In this document: one piece after another, positions 1 through 8,898 of the stretch
How positions within the stretch are numbered: the stretch's first letter is position 1
Layout: every line of letters begins with the position of its first letter
DNA from: Gluconacetobacter diazotrophicus PA1 5
GTDB taxonomy: Bacteria; Pseudomonadota; Alphaproteobacteria; Acetobacterales; Acetobacteraceae
Reading direction: 5' to 3'
Length of the DNA: 64,000 bases
Assembly: GCF_000067045.1 (NCBI RefSeq)
Contig: NC_010125.1
Location: forward strand, 460,001 to 524,000
Notes under the pieces: model-generated
What the model was told of the DNA's origin: nothing
The model's database searches: none
Seen by the model: only the letters and a program-made list of their open reading frames with translations
Translations under genes and position numbers: made by a program

Positions 1-747
1 GCGTTCCGGGATCACGTTGATGGCCTGCCCGCCGGAGATCACCCCCGCCTGCAGCGACGAATACGGGGGCTGGAAAGCCGGGTGCAGCGGGCCCTCGGTC
101 AGCTTTCGCGCCTGCGCGACGGTGGCGCCGAGGATGCCGGCCATCGCGTGGATGGCATTCGCGCCCAGGTCGGGGCGGGAGGAATGGCCCGGCCTGCCCC
201 GCAGCGTGATCCGTGCCGCCACCTTGCCCTTATGGGCGCGGATTCCGCGCATCAGGCTGGGTTCGCCGATGATGGCGCCCAGGGGGCGAGCGCAAAGCTC
301 GGGCAGGCGGGCGATCATGTGCGGCACGCCGCGCGCGCCGGCCTCCTCGTCATAGGAAAAGGCGATATGGATCGGCCGGGCCAGCTTCATCCGCGCCAGC
401 GCGGGGACGCTCGCCAGGACGGCGGCAAGGAAGCCCTTCATGTCGGACGTCCCGCGCCCGAACAGCGCATCGCCGTCCGCGCGCATGCAAAACGGGTCGG
501 ATGACCATTCCGGTTCGCCGGCGGGAACGACGTCGGTGTGGCCCGACAGGATATAACCCGGCCGGTCGGCGGGGCCGATGGTGGCGAACAGGTTGAACCG
601 GTCGCCCTCCGGCCCCGGCAGGACGGATACCGTGGCGCCGTGTTCCTCCAGATAGGCGCGGACCCACTGGACGATCGCGCCATTGGGCGTGCCGACGACG
701 GACGGAAAGGCGATCAGGCGTTCCAGTATGTCGACGACCGTCATCAT
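1..747 (-). CDS. argE: Acetylornithine deacetylase, 3' end cut by window edge
   Basis: M20-family metallohydrolase that cleaves N2-acetylornithine to ornithine and acetate in arginine synthesis, in the cytoplasm. It reads leftward; 249 codons are present and the C-terminus lies outside the window. Metal-site motifs are visible: SGHTDVVP (His70, Asp72), GRGTSDMKG (Asp102) and the catalytic YDEEAGARG (Glu134/135). The fragment ends at NVIPER, where the dimerisation domain of the family continues. Two adjacent ATGs (747 and 744) are possible starts behind a GGGGGA. The gene is divergent from the ABC importer genes. ArgE is preferred over DapE from the YDEE context, but other M20 substrates are possible. 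Confidence 0.85.
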   Translation of the reverse strand, partial: MMTVVDILERLIAFPSVVGTPNGAIVQWVRAYLEEHGATVSVLPGPEGDRFNLFATIGPADRPGYILSGHTDVVPAGEPEWSSDPFCMRADGDALFGRGTSDMKGFLAAVLASVPALARMKLARPIHIAFSYDEEAGARGVPHMIARLPELCARPLGAIIGEPSLMRGIRAHKGKVAARITLRGRPGHSSRPDLGANAIHAMAGILGATVAQARKLTEGPLHPAFQPPYSSLQAGVISGGQAINVIPER

Positions 748-994
748 TCCCCCGCGTTCCCGTTTGTCGATTTGTCCCACGGATGCGGCAAGGCGGCGTT
801 GCGAATGTGGACGGCATTTCGATAGATCATACCGCAATCGTTCCGCCGTGAAGCACGTGCTGCCGTGCGACACGCTCTGCCGCGAACGGGGGACGAAACG
901 ACAGAATCTCCTCTCTCCGGCCGCGAAGACGCGCTCCCTTATCGTTACGAACGGGTTATGCTTTCAAAAATCGCGCTGGAGGAGCTGTAACCCG
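748..994. promoter_or_regulatory. Divergent intergenic region between argE and the ABC importer
   Basis: A 247-bp gap between divergent genes must hold the promoters for both sides. Reading it on both strands I see no convincing paired -35/-10 boxes and no strong inverted repeat. A purine-rich GGAGGAG at 978-984 is the SD of the substrate-binding protein gene and supports its GTG start. Confidence 0.4.
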
Positions 995-2536
995 GTGGCT
1001 TTCCGCTCTCATACGCGCCGCGACGCGCTTCAGATCCTGGCCGGGGGCGCTATCGCGGCTTGCGCGCCGCCGGGCGCGCGGGCGCAGGCGGTGGAAATCC
1101 CCCGGCGCGGGGGGCGCATCCGCGTCGCCGGCTTTTCCGGGTCCAGCGCCGATACGCTCGACCCCGCGCGCGGGGCGCTGTCCACGGATTATATCCGTGG
1201 CGCGATGTTCTATGACGCGCTGACGGAACTGGACGAGGCGCTGCAGGTACAGCCCTCCCTGGCCATTGCGATCGAAAGCGACGACGCCATCCGCTGGACG
1301 ATCCGGCTGCGCAAGGGGGTCCGCTTTCATGACGGCTCCCCGCTGACGGCGGACGATGTGGTGTTTTCGCTGCTGCGGCATCTCGACCCGCGCGTGGGCT
1401 CGCAGCAGAAGGCGATCGCCCGGCAGTTCGGCAGCATCCGCGCGCGTGCCGCCGACGAGGTCGAGTTGACGCTGGTCGCGGCCAATGTCGATCTTCCGGC
1501 CCTTCTGTCCCTGGCGCCGTTCTACATCATCAAGAACGCCACGACCGATTTTTCGCGCGCCAACGGCACGGGCCCGTTCCTCTGCCAGGAATTCAGCCCC
1601 GGCATCCGCTCGGTCGCCGTGCGCAATCCGGACTATTGGCGCGACGGACAGCCCCACCTGGACGAAATCGAATTTTTCACCATCGCCGATGACATGGCGC
1701 GCCATGATGCGCTGATGTCCGGGGACGTCGACCTGATCGGCGGCGTCAATCCGCGGCTGGCGCCCCTGCTGCGGCAGCGCGGCCTGCAGATCATGGAAGC
1801 GCCGGGCGGGGCCTATACCGATTTCATCATGCGGCTGGACCAGGCGCCTGGCAATAACCCGGATTTCGTGCGCGGAATGAAATACCTGTTCAATCGCGAG
1901 CAGATGAAAAGCGCGATCTTCCGGGGCTACGCGCAGGTCGGGAACGACCAGCCGATCGCACCGGGGTTTCCCTATTTCGATGCGTCGCTGCCCCAGACCG
2001 TGCAGGACCTGGACCGCGCGCGCTATCATTTCCGGCGATCCGGCCTGACGGGCAGCCGGGTGCCGATGGTCTGTTCGCCGGCGGCGGAGGGATCGGTCGA
2101 AATGGCGATCCTGTTGCAGCACGATGCGCCGCCGCTGGGCATCGACCTGGCCATCCAGCAGGTCCCGGCGGACGGGTACTGGTCGAATTACTGGATGCAG
2201 GCGCCGATATCCTTCGGCAATCTGAACCCCCGGCCCCGGGCCGAAATGGCGTTTTCGCTGTCCTATGCCTCGGACGCGCCGTGGAACGAATCCCGCTGGC
2301 GCAATCCTGAATTCGACCGGCTGCTGCGCGCCGCGCGGGGCGAGCGCAATGAAAGCCTGCGGGCCGAGATGTTCGCGCAAATGCAGGTCCTGGTCCATGA
2401 CGGCAGCGGGGTGTGCATTCCGCTGTTCCTGAGTGATATCGACGCGTTTTCACCCCGGCTGCGCGGCATGCGGCCCAGGAAGACGGGGGAATTCATGGGC
2501 TTCGAATTCGCCCGCCATGTCTGGCTGGCGTCATGA
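995..2536 (+). CDS. ABC transporter substrate-binding protein, family 5 (dipeptide/oligopeptide type)
   Basis: Extracytoplasmic solute receptor of a peptide/nickel-type ABC importer (SBP_bac_5 fold), 513 residues. The GTG start follows GGAGGAG, and the protein begins with a Tat-like leader, HTRRDALQIL followed by a small-residue stretch and an Ala-x-Ala-type end (GARAQA), so it is probably exported folded to the periplasm. The family core is visible in IRLRKGVRFHDGSPLTADDV around residues 105-125. The stop overlaps the ATG of the first permease. The ligand (peptide, nickel chelate, glutathione, sugar) cannot be read from the sequence. Confidence 0.88.
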   Translation: MAFRSHTRRDALQILAGGAIAACAPPGARAQAVEIPRRGGRIRVAGFSGSSADTLDPARGALSTDYIRGAMFYDALTELDEALQVQPSLAIAIESDDAIRWTIRLRKGVRFHDGSPLTADDVVFSLLRHLDPRVGSQQKAIARQFGSIRARAADEVELTLVAANVDLPALLSLAPFYIIKNATTDFSRANGTGPFLCQEFSPGIRSVAVRNPDYWRDGQPHLDEIEFFTIADDMARHDALMSGDVDLIGGVNPRLAPLLRQRGLQIMEAPGGAYTDFIMRLDQAPGNNPDFVRGMKYLFNREQMKSAIFRGYAQVGNDQPIAPGFPYFDASLPQTVQDLDRARYHFRRSGLTGSRVPMVCSPAAEGSVEMAILLQHDAPPLGIDLAIQQVPADGYWSNYWMQAPISFGNLNPRPRAEMAFSLSYASDAPWNESRWRNPEFDRLLRAARGERNESLRAEMFAQMQVLVHDGSGVCIPLFLSDIDAFSPRLRGMRPRKTGEFMGFEFARHVWLAS

Positions 2537-3504
2537 ACCGGTTTTCGCGCCACCTGATCGTGCTGCGGCTGGCGGGCCTGCGCATCCTGTCCGCGCTGGG
2601 CACGCTCCTGCTGGTGACCATCCTGATCTTCGCCGCGACCAGCTTCCTGCCCGGCGATGCCGCGCAGGCCATCCTGGGACGCAGCGCGACACCGGAAGCG
2701 GCGGCCGCGCTGCGCCATTCCCTGCATCTGGACCAGCCCGGATGGTGGCGGTTCCTGGTCTGGATCGGCGGGATGCTGCACGGTGATCCCGGCTATTCCC
2801 TGATCAACCACGCCCCGGTGCGCGCGCTGATCGGGCAGCGGCTGCCGCATTCGCTGCTGCTGGCCGGGCTGACGGCCCTGGTCACGGTGCCCACGGCGCT
2901 GGTCCTGGGCATCACCTCCGCCGTCTTCCGCCAGAGCTGGTATGACCGCACGGTGGCGTCGGCGACGATCGCGGTCGTGTCCCTGCCGGAATTCCTGGTC
3001 GCCACTTTCGCGGTCCTGGTCTTCGCCGTGGAACTGCGCTGGCTGCCGGCGCTGTCGGACACGACGCAGGTGCATGGGCCGGGCGATTTCCTGCGGGCCT
3101 TCGCCATGCCGGTCATCAGCCTGAGCTGCGTGGTGATCGCCCAGATGATCCGCATGACGCGGGCCGCGATGTGCGACGCACTGGACGCGCCCTATATCGA
3201 GATGGCGCGCCTGAAGGGCTGCGGCCCGGTCAGGCTGGTCCTGGTGCATGCGCTTCCGAACACGATCGGGGCGCTGCTGAACATCATCGCGCTCAGCCTG
3301 TCCGGGCTGCTGGGCGGCGTCGTGGTGATCGAGACCGTGTTCGATTACCCGGGCCTCGCGAAACTGATGGTGGATGCCGTGGCAACGCGCGACATGCCCG
3401 TCATCCAGGCCTGCGCCCTGATTTTCTGCGGGACCTACCTGGTGCTGATCACGCTGGCCGATGTCGCATCCATACTCGGCAACCCGCGCAGGAGGCGTTC
3501 TTGA
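2533..3504 (+). CDS. ABC transporter permease, DppB/OppB type
   Basis: Inner-membrane permease of the family 5 peptide/nickel importers, 323 residues with about six hydrophobic segments. The N-terminal helix and the first periplasmic stretch with FLPGDAA are typical of the DppB side. The cytoplasmic EAA loop that contacts the ATPase reads EMARLKGCGPVRLVLVHALP near residue 220. Start overlaps the upstream stop (ATGA), showing translational coupling. It pairs with the next permease as a heterodimer. Confidence 0.9.
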   Translation: MNRFSRHLIVLRLAGLRILSALGTLLLVTILIFAATSFLPGDAAQAILGRSATPEAAAALRHSLHLDQPGWWRFLVWIGGMLHGDPGYSLINHAPVRALIGQRLPHSLLLAGLTALVTVPTALVLGITSAVFRQSWYDRTVASATIAVVSLPEFLVATFAVLVFAVELRWLPALSDTTQVHGPGDFLRAFAMPVISLSCVVIAQMIRMTRAAMCDALDAPYIEMARLKGCGPVRLVLVHALPNTIGALLNIIALSLSGLLGGVVVIETVFDYPGLAKLMVDAVATRDMPVIQACALIFCGTYLVLITLADVASILGNPRRRRS

Positions 3505-4373
3505 CCGAGCCGGTTCTGAATGACGAGGCGGGCATGGTCGCCGCGACGATCGCGGGCCCGGCGCGGCCATGGCGCCGGGCGGTGACCGGGCGGCAGGGGG
3601 TCGCGCTGGGGGCGTGCGTTCTTTTCGGGATCGTCCTGCTGCTGCCGTATCTTGCGCCCTTCGATGGCGGGGCGGTGGTCAGCGACGCGGTCTTCGCGCC
3701 GCCCAGCCGGCATTTTCTTCTCGGCACCGATTATCTGGGCCGCGACGTCTTCAGCCGCATCCTGGTGGGCGTGCGCGACACGGTCTTCATCGCGCTGGCC
3801 GCGACCCTGCTGGCCTGCGCGGTGGGCGCCACGCTGGGCATCGGGTCGGCCCTGGTCGGCGGATGGGCGGAAATCCTGCTCAGCCGCCTGTGCGATGCGC
3901 TGATTTCCATTCCCAGCGTCCTGTTCGGGCTGATCCTCGTCGCGGCGTTCGGTTCGTCCTGGCCGGTGCTGATCGGCGCGATGGCGGTGATCTACATGCC
4001 CGGATGCTATCGCGTGTCCTATGCGCTGGCGCTTCAGCTCCACCAGCTCGATTTCGTGCTGGTGGCGCGGGGCCGGGGCGAGGGCCTGCCTTACCTGATC
4101 CGCCACGAAATCCTGCCGAACATGATCGGGCCGGTGCTGACGGACATGGGCCTGCGCTTCGTCTATGTCGTGCTGCTGCTGAGCAATCTCAGCTTCCTCG
4201 GGCTGGGGGTGCAGCCGCCCGACGCGGACCTCGGCTCGCTGGTGCGCGAGAACATTCTCGGCATCGTCTTCGCGGCGCCCGCCGTCCTGGCGCCCGCCTT
4301 GGCGATCGCGGTGCTGACCGTCGGCGTCAACCTGTCGATCGACCGGATGTCCGCCAAGGGGGGCCGCCGGTGA
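3501..4373 (+). CDS. ABC transporter permease, DppC/OppC type
   Basis: Second inner-membrane permease of the importer, 290 residues. I place the start at a TTG overlapping the TGA of the upstream gene, because AGGAGG ends five bases before it; an ATG at 3534 is the alternative. The DppC-specific LGTDYLGRDVFSRILVG is seen near residue 75 and the EAA loop (ARGRGEGLPYLIRHEILPN) near residue 195. About six membrane segments follow the short cytoplasmic N-terminus. Confidence 0.9.
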   Translation: MTEPVLNDEAGMVAATIAGPARPWRRAVTGRQGVALGACVLFGIVLLLPYLAPFDGGAVVSDAVFAPPSRHFLLGTDYLGRDVFSRILVGVRDTVFIALAATLLACAVGATLGIGSALVGGWAEILLSRLCDALISIPSVLFGLILVAAFGSSWPVLIGAMAVIYMPGCYRVSYALALQLHQLDFVLVARGRGEGLPYLIRHEILPNMIGPVLTDMGLRFVYVVLLLSNLSFLGLGVQPPDADLGSLVRENILGIVFAAPAVLAPALAIAVLTVGVNLSIDRMSAKGGRR

Positions 4374-6181
4374 AGTCGCTTGCCGAACTGCCCATCATCT
4401 CCCTCTCCGGCCTGAAGATCACCGGCCGGCGTCCCGGCGAGCCCGAGACGGTGATCGTCGACGGCATCGACCTGACGGTCCAGCGGGGCGAAGTCATCGC
4501 GCTGATCGGCGAATCCGGGTCCGGCAAGACCACGATCGCGCTCGCACTGCTGGGCTACGCGCGCCAGAACTGCCGTATCGCCGGGGGCACGATCACCGTC
4601 GCGGGGTACGACGTGCATGCGATGGGCCCGGCGGCGCTGCAGAAGATCCGCGGCCGCACCGTCGCCTATGTCGCGCAGAGCGCGGCCGCGTCGTTCAACC
4701 CGGCCAAGCCGATCATGACGCAGGTCATCGAGGCCGCGCACCTGCACGCCACGATGCCGCGGCGCGAGGCGGAGGCCCGCGCGGTCGAACTGTTCCGGCT
4801 CCTGGCCCTGCCGGACCCGGACAATGTGGGGCGGCGCTACCCGCACGAGGTATCGGGCGGGCAGTTGCAGCGCCTGCTGGCGGCCATGGCGCTGATCACC
4901 GACCCCGAGATCATCATCTTCGACGAACCGACGACCGCGCTGGACGTCACCACGCAGATCGAGGTGCTGGCCTCGTTCAAATCCGTGGTCAAGGCCCTGA
5001 ACATTACCGGCATCTACGTCTCGCACGACCTGCCGGTGGTGGCGCAGGTCGCGGACCGGGTGGTCGTGCTGCGCCACGGCACGATCCAGGAAATCGCGCC
5101 CGTCCGGCAGATCCTGGAGGCCCCGGCCCACCCCTATACCCGCGCGTTGCTGAAGGCCGCGTCCCCCGTGGCGCGCGACCGCCCGCCGTCGGAACGACAG
5201 GCCCCGGTCCTGGCGGTGTCGGGGCTGGTGGCCGGCTATGGGGGGCTCGATCCGCGGGGCTATCCCGTCGTGCCGATCGTCGATGGCGTGACGTTCACGC
5301 TCGGGCGCGGCAGGACGCTGGGCATCATCGGCGAATCCGGGTCCGGCAAAAGCACGCTGGCGCGGACCATCGCCGGGTTCCTGCCCGCGGCCCGGGGCAC
5401 CGTCATGCTGAACGGGACCCCTCTGGCCCCCGACCTCGCCCACCGGTCGCGCGAGGAAAAGCGCCGCATCCAGATGGCGTTCCAGATGGCGGATACCGCG
5501 CTCAACCCCCGCCAGCCGATCAGGACCATCCTGTCCCGCCCGTTGCAGCTCTATCACGGCATGCAGGGGGCGGCGCTGGATGCGGAAACCCGGCGCATGC
5601 TGGACCTGGTGAAGCTTCCGGCGGCGATGGCCGGCCGCCTGCCCGGCGAATTGTCCGGCGGGCAGAAGCAGCGGATCAACCTGGCCCGCGCGCTGGCGGC
5701 GCGGCCCGACGTGCTGCTGTGCGACGAAATCACCTCCGCGCTGGATACGGTGGTGGCGCAGGCCGTGCTCGACCTGCTGCGGGACATCCAGCGCGACCTG
5801 GGACTGTCCTGTATCTTCATCACGCATGGGCTCGAAACCCTGCGCTCGGTCTGCGGCGACGTCATGGTCCTGTATCGCGGGCGCACGGTCGAGGTCACGC
5901 CCCGCGCGGCATTGGGCGATCCGGTCCATCATCCCTACACGACCCTGCTGACCGGCTCGGTGCCCGAATTGCGGCCCGGTTGGCTGGAGGATATCCGCGC
6001 CGCCCGCGCGCTGGACCGCCCGGCCCCGATGGCGGATGCCTCGGGGGGCGCGGACGTTCGCGCGCTCTGCCCGTTCCTCGATCGCTGTCCGGTGCGCCTC
6101 GATGCCTGCCGGACCGCGCCGCCTCCCGTGCGGCACAGTCCGGCCGGGGCGGATATCCTCTGTCATCGCCAGATGCCGTAG
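4370..6181 (+). CDS. Fused dual ATPase of the peptide-type ABC importer (DppD-DppF fusion)
   Basis: A single 603-residue protein carrying two complete nucleotide-binding domains, which are usually encoded by separate dppD and dppF genes. Domain 1 has Walker A GESGSGKTT, signature VSGGQLQRL and Walker B IIIFDEPTTALD. Domain 2 has GESGSGKST, LSGGQKQRINLARAL and VLLCDEITSALD. The C-terminus has the Cys-rich oligopeptide-transporter tail (CPFLDRCPVRLDAC), which in some family members binds an iron-sulphur cluster. The GTG start overlaps the preceding stop, so the four genes form one translationally coupled operon. Confidence 0.92.
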   Translation: MKSLAELPIISLSGLKITGRRPGEPETVIVDGIDLTVQRGEVIALIGESGSGKTTIALALLGYARQNCRIAGGTITVAGYDVHAMGPAALQKIRGRTVAYVAQSAAASFNPAKPIMTQVIEAAHLHATMPRREAEARAVELFRLLALPDPDNVGRRYPHEVSGGQLQRLLAAMALITDPEIIIFDEPTTALDVTTQIEVLASFKSVVKALNITGIYVSHDLPVVAQVADRVVVLRHGTIQEIAPVRQILEAPAHPYTRALLKAASPVARDRPPSERQAPVLAVSGLVAGYGGLDPRGYPVVPIVDGVTFTLGRGRTLGIIGESGSGKSTLARTIAGFLPAARGTVMLNGTPLAPDLAHRSREEKRRIQMAFQMADTALNPRQPIRTILSRPLQLYHGMQGAALDAETRRMLDLVKLPAAMAGRLPGELSGGQKQRINLARALAARPDVLLCDEITSALDTVVAQAVLDLLRDIQRDLGLSCIFITHGLETLRSVCGDVMVLYRGRTVEVTPRAALGDPVHHPYTTLLTGSVPELRPGWLEDIRAARALDRPAPMADASGGADVRALCPFLDRCPVRLDACRTAPPPVRHSPAGADILCHRQMP

Positions 6182-6262
6182 GCTCCACAAAGGAAACCCG
6201 GCGGTCCGTCTGGCGTATGCAGCCGGGCGTCCATTTCGGACAGCCCGCAAGTCGAGGCCACG

Positions 6263-7369
6263 ATGCCCGGACCACATGACAAGCCCGGCTCCTCGCGCGT
6301 CCCCCTCCGGCTTACGCCGGGCACGCTGGGCCGCCTGGGCGTCATCGGGGCCGTGATGCTGGCCCTGTGCGGCGCCTTCGCCTGGGATGCGGGCGTCCTG
6401 TCCTCCCGCCGCCTGACGCAGGGCGGGGTGATGGCGGCCCTGCGGGCCGTGGACGGGCTGCATCCCGGCTTTCGCCGCAACCATGCCAAGGGGCTGTGCG
6501 TCACCGGCTGGTTCCAGGCCAGCGGGCAGGCTGCGGCGCTCTCCACGGCCTCGCTCTTCCGTCCCGGGCGCGTGCCGGTGGTCGGGCGGTTCGCGCTGGC
6601 GGGCGGCATGCCGTTCCAGCCGGACGCGCCGGCCAAGGTGCGCAGCATGGCGCTGCGCCTGATGCCGCCCGACGGGCAGGAATGGCGGATGGGAATCAAC
6701 GATATTCCGGTCTTCGTCGCGCGCACCGCGCAGGAATTTCGCGACCTGCTGCTGGCCACCCGGCCCGATCCCGCCACGGGCAAGCCCGATCCGGCCCGGA
6801 TAGGGCCTTTCCTGTCCGCGCATCAGGCGGTGGCCACGGCGCTGGGGCGTGTCGCCGCCCGGCCGCTCACCTCCGGCTTCGGCGACGATACCTACTACAG
6901 CCTGGACACGTTCCGCTTCGTCGATGCCGGCGGCGCCTCCGTGCCGGTCCGCTGGGCGATGGTGCCCCTCCAGCCGGTCCAGCCGGCCGGGGCCGGCGGG
7001 GGGCCGGACTATCTGTTCGACGACCTGGCCGCCACGCTGCGCCGGCAGCCGCTGCAATGGCGGCTGGTGGTGACGGTGGGTGATCCGTCCGATCCGACCG
7101 CCGACCCGACCCTGTCCTGGCCGTCCGGCCGCCGGCAGGTCGATGCCGGCCTGCTGACGCTGGACCGGGCCGAGAGCGAGGATGGCGGGCCCTGCACCGG
7201 CATCACCTACGACCCGGTGGTCCTGCCGCCCGGCATCACCCTGTCGGACGATCCGATCCCGGCCGCGCGGTCGGCCGCCTATATGCGGTCCTTCATCCTG
7301 CGCTCGGGCGAGGCCAAGCCGCCCAGCGCCGTAACGCCGGGCATGGCCGGGGCGGGGGGCGGATCATGA
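6263..7369 (+). CDS. Catalase-related haem protein (SrpA-like)
   Basis: Catalase-fold haem protein of the short catalase-related group, 368 residues against about 480 or more for true catalases. One hydrophobic segment at residues 25-45 suggests a membrane anchor or uncleaved signal, placing the haem domain in the periplasm. The conserved distal-side sequence RRNHAKGLCVTG (His about residue 74) is present. The gene overlaps the next one, a cytochrome b561. Members usually act as weak catalases or peroxidases; the electron donor is inferred, not shown. Confidence 0.82.
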   Translation: MPGPHDKPGSSRVPLRLTPGTLGRLGVIGAVMLALCGAFAWDAGVLSSRRLTQGGVMAALRAVDGLHPGFRRNHAKGLCVTGWFQASGQAAALSTASLFRPGRVPVVGRFALAGGMPFQPDAPAKVRSMALRLMPPDGQEWRMGINDIPVFVARTAQEFRDLLLATRPDPATGKPDPARIGPFLSAHQAVATALGRVAARPLTSGFGDDTYYSLDTFRFVDAGGASVPVRWAMVPLQPVQPAGAGGGPDYLFDDLAATLRRQPLQWRLVVTVGDPSDPTADPTLSWPSGRRQVDAGLLTLDRAESEDGGPCTGITYDPVVLPPGITLSDDPIPAARSAAYMRSFILRSGEAKPPSAVTPGMAGAGGGS

Positions 7370-7941
7370 CCCCCGTCATCCGCACCCGCGTCATCCGGTT
7401 TTCCGTCCTGGCCCGGGTCCTGCACTGGCTGATGGCCGTGATGATCCTGGGCATGCTGTTCGTCGGTGCGTTCATGGCCGCCAGCGTGGGGCCGTCCTAC
7501 GCCGCCCTGGTGGCGCTGCACCGGCCGATGGGCATCGCGATCCTGCTTCTGACCGCGATCCGGCTGGGCAACCGGCTGATCGTCCCGCCGCCGCCGCTGC
7601 CGGACGGCATGCCGGCCATCCAGCGCATCGCGGCCCTCGGGTCGCATATCCTGCTCTATGCCCTGATGATCGCCATGCCGCTGGTGGGCTGGGGCATGCT
7701 GTCGGCGGGCGCCTATCCGGTCGTGCTGTGGGGGCCGGTGCGCCTGCCGCCGATCCTGCCGCATGATCCGGCCCTGTTCGCGCTGCTGCGGCACATGCAT
7801 ACATGGCTGGCCTTCACCCTGTTCGGGGTGATCGTCGCGCATGTGGGCGCCGCGCTGCTGCATGGGCTGATCCTGCGGGACGGGGTGTTGCCGGCCATGG
7901 CGTCCTGGCGCAGGGGGCGGACGGGGAGGGAGGATGTGTGA
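7366..7941 (+). CDS. Cytochrome b561 family protein
   Basis: Di-haem transmembrane cytochrome b of the bacterial b561 family, 191 residues with four membrane helices. Candidate haem-ligand histidines lie in VLHWLMAV, VALHRPMG, GSHILLYA and MHTWLAFTLFGVIVAHVG. It shares an ATGA overlap with the catalase-related gene upstream and its own stop overlaps the pirin start, so the three genes are probably cotranscribed. Inference: it passes quinol electrons to the periplasmic haem protein. Confidence 0.88.
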   Translation: MTPVIRTRVIRFSVLARVLHWLMAVMILGMLFVGAFMAASVGPSYAALVALHRPMGIAILLLTAIRLGNRLIVPPPPLPDGMPAIQRIAALGSHILLYALMIAMPLVGWGMLSAGAYPVVLWGPVRLPPILPHDPALFALLRHMHTWLAFTLFGVIVAHVGAALLHGLILRDGVLPAMASWRRGRTGREDV

Positions 7942-8813
7942 TGATGAAGACCATTCTGGGGCGCTACAGCACGCCTGACGGCCATTGGGTCGGGGACGGC
8001 TTTCCCGTTCGCTCGCTGTTTTCGTACAATACGCTCGGACAGGAGGTCAGCCCCTTCCTGCTCCTGGACTATGCCGGGCCCCACCGCTTCGCGCCGGCCG
8101 ACGCGCCGCGCGGCGTGGGGGTGCATCCGCATCGCGGGTTCGAAACGGTGACCATCGTCTATGACGGCGAGGTCGAACATCGCGATTCCACCGGCGCCGG
8201 CGGCGTCATCGGGCCGGGCGACGTGCAGTGGATGACGGCGGGAAGCGGCATCCTGCACCAGGAATTCCACTCCCGCGCCTATACCCGCACCGGCGGCCCG
8301 TTCCGCATGGTCCAGCTCTGGGTCAACCTGCCGGCCCGGGACAAGATGGCGCGCCCCGGCTACCAGTCGATCGCCTCGGCCGACATTCCGGTCGTCGCCC
8401 TGCCCGACGAAGCCGGGCAGGTACGCGTGATCGCCGGCGCGTATGGCGGCACGGCGGGACCGGCACGGACCTTCACGCCGCTGGATGTCTGGGATGTCGG
8501 CCTGCGCGCGGGGGCGCACGTGACCTTCGACCTGCCGGAGGGACACACGGCGATGCTGGTGGTGCTGGAGGGACAGGTCACGGTGAATGACGGTTTCGCC
8601 GCCGCCGGGGCCGACATGGTCCTGCTGGACCGCACGGGGCAATCGGTATCGGTCGCGGCCCGGGACGACGCCATGCTGCTGGTCCTGACCGGCCAGCCGA
8701 TCGACGAGCCGATCGTGGGCCGCGGCCCGTTCGTGATGAATACCGAGGCCGAAATCCACCAGGCCATCGAGGACCTGCGCGGCGGCCGGTTCGGTACCCT
8801 CGGGGCCGCCTGA
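7941..8813 (+). CDS. Pirin family protein
   Basis: Bicupin pirin, 290 residues. The N-terminal cupin contains the metal-ligand pattern HPHRGFETVT plus a later His and Glu (SGILHQEFH); the C-terminal cupin is recognisable from VWDVGLRAGAHVTFDLPEG. Family members act as quercetin 2,3-dioxygenases or redox-sensing regulators; which applies here cannot be told. An ATG at 7944 is equally possible as start. Coupled to the cytochrome b561 gene by a one-base overlap. Confidence 0.9.
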   Translation: MMKTILGRYSTPDGHWVGDGFPVRSLFSYNTLGQEVSPFLLLDYAGPHRFAPADAPRGVGVHPHRGFETVTIVYDGEVEHRDSTGAGGVIGPGDVQWMTAGSGILHQEFHSRAYTRTGGPFRMVQLWVNLPARDKMARPGYQSIASADIPVVALPDEAGQVRVIAGAYGGTAGPARTFTPLDVWDVGLRAGAHVTFDLPEGHTAMLVVLEGQVTVNDGFAAAGADMVLLDRTGQSVSVAARDDAMLLVLTGQPIDEPIVGRGPFVMNTEAEIHQAIEDLRGGRFGTLGAA

Positions 8814-8898
8814 GCGGATTTGAAAGCAGGGGACGGAGTGCGCGGCCGGTCGCCGTCCTGCATCGTGGGTGCGCGACAGGTTTGGAAGGAACGCCCCG

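Noticed and set aside
4163-7057. Minus-strand open frame of 964 codons across the ABC ATPase and catalase-like genes
   Set aside because: Antisense shadow; the plus strand has clear family motifs throughout.
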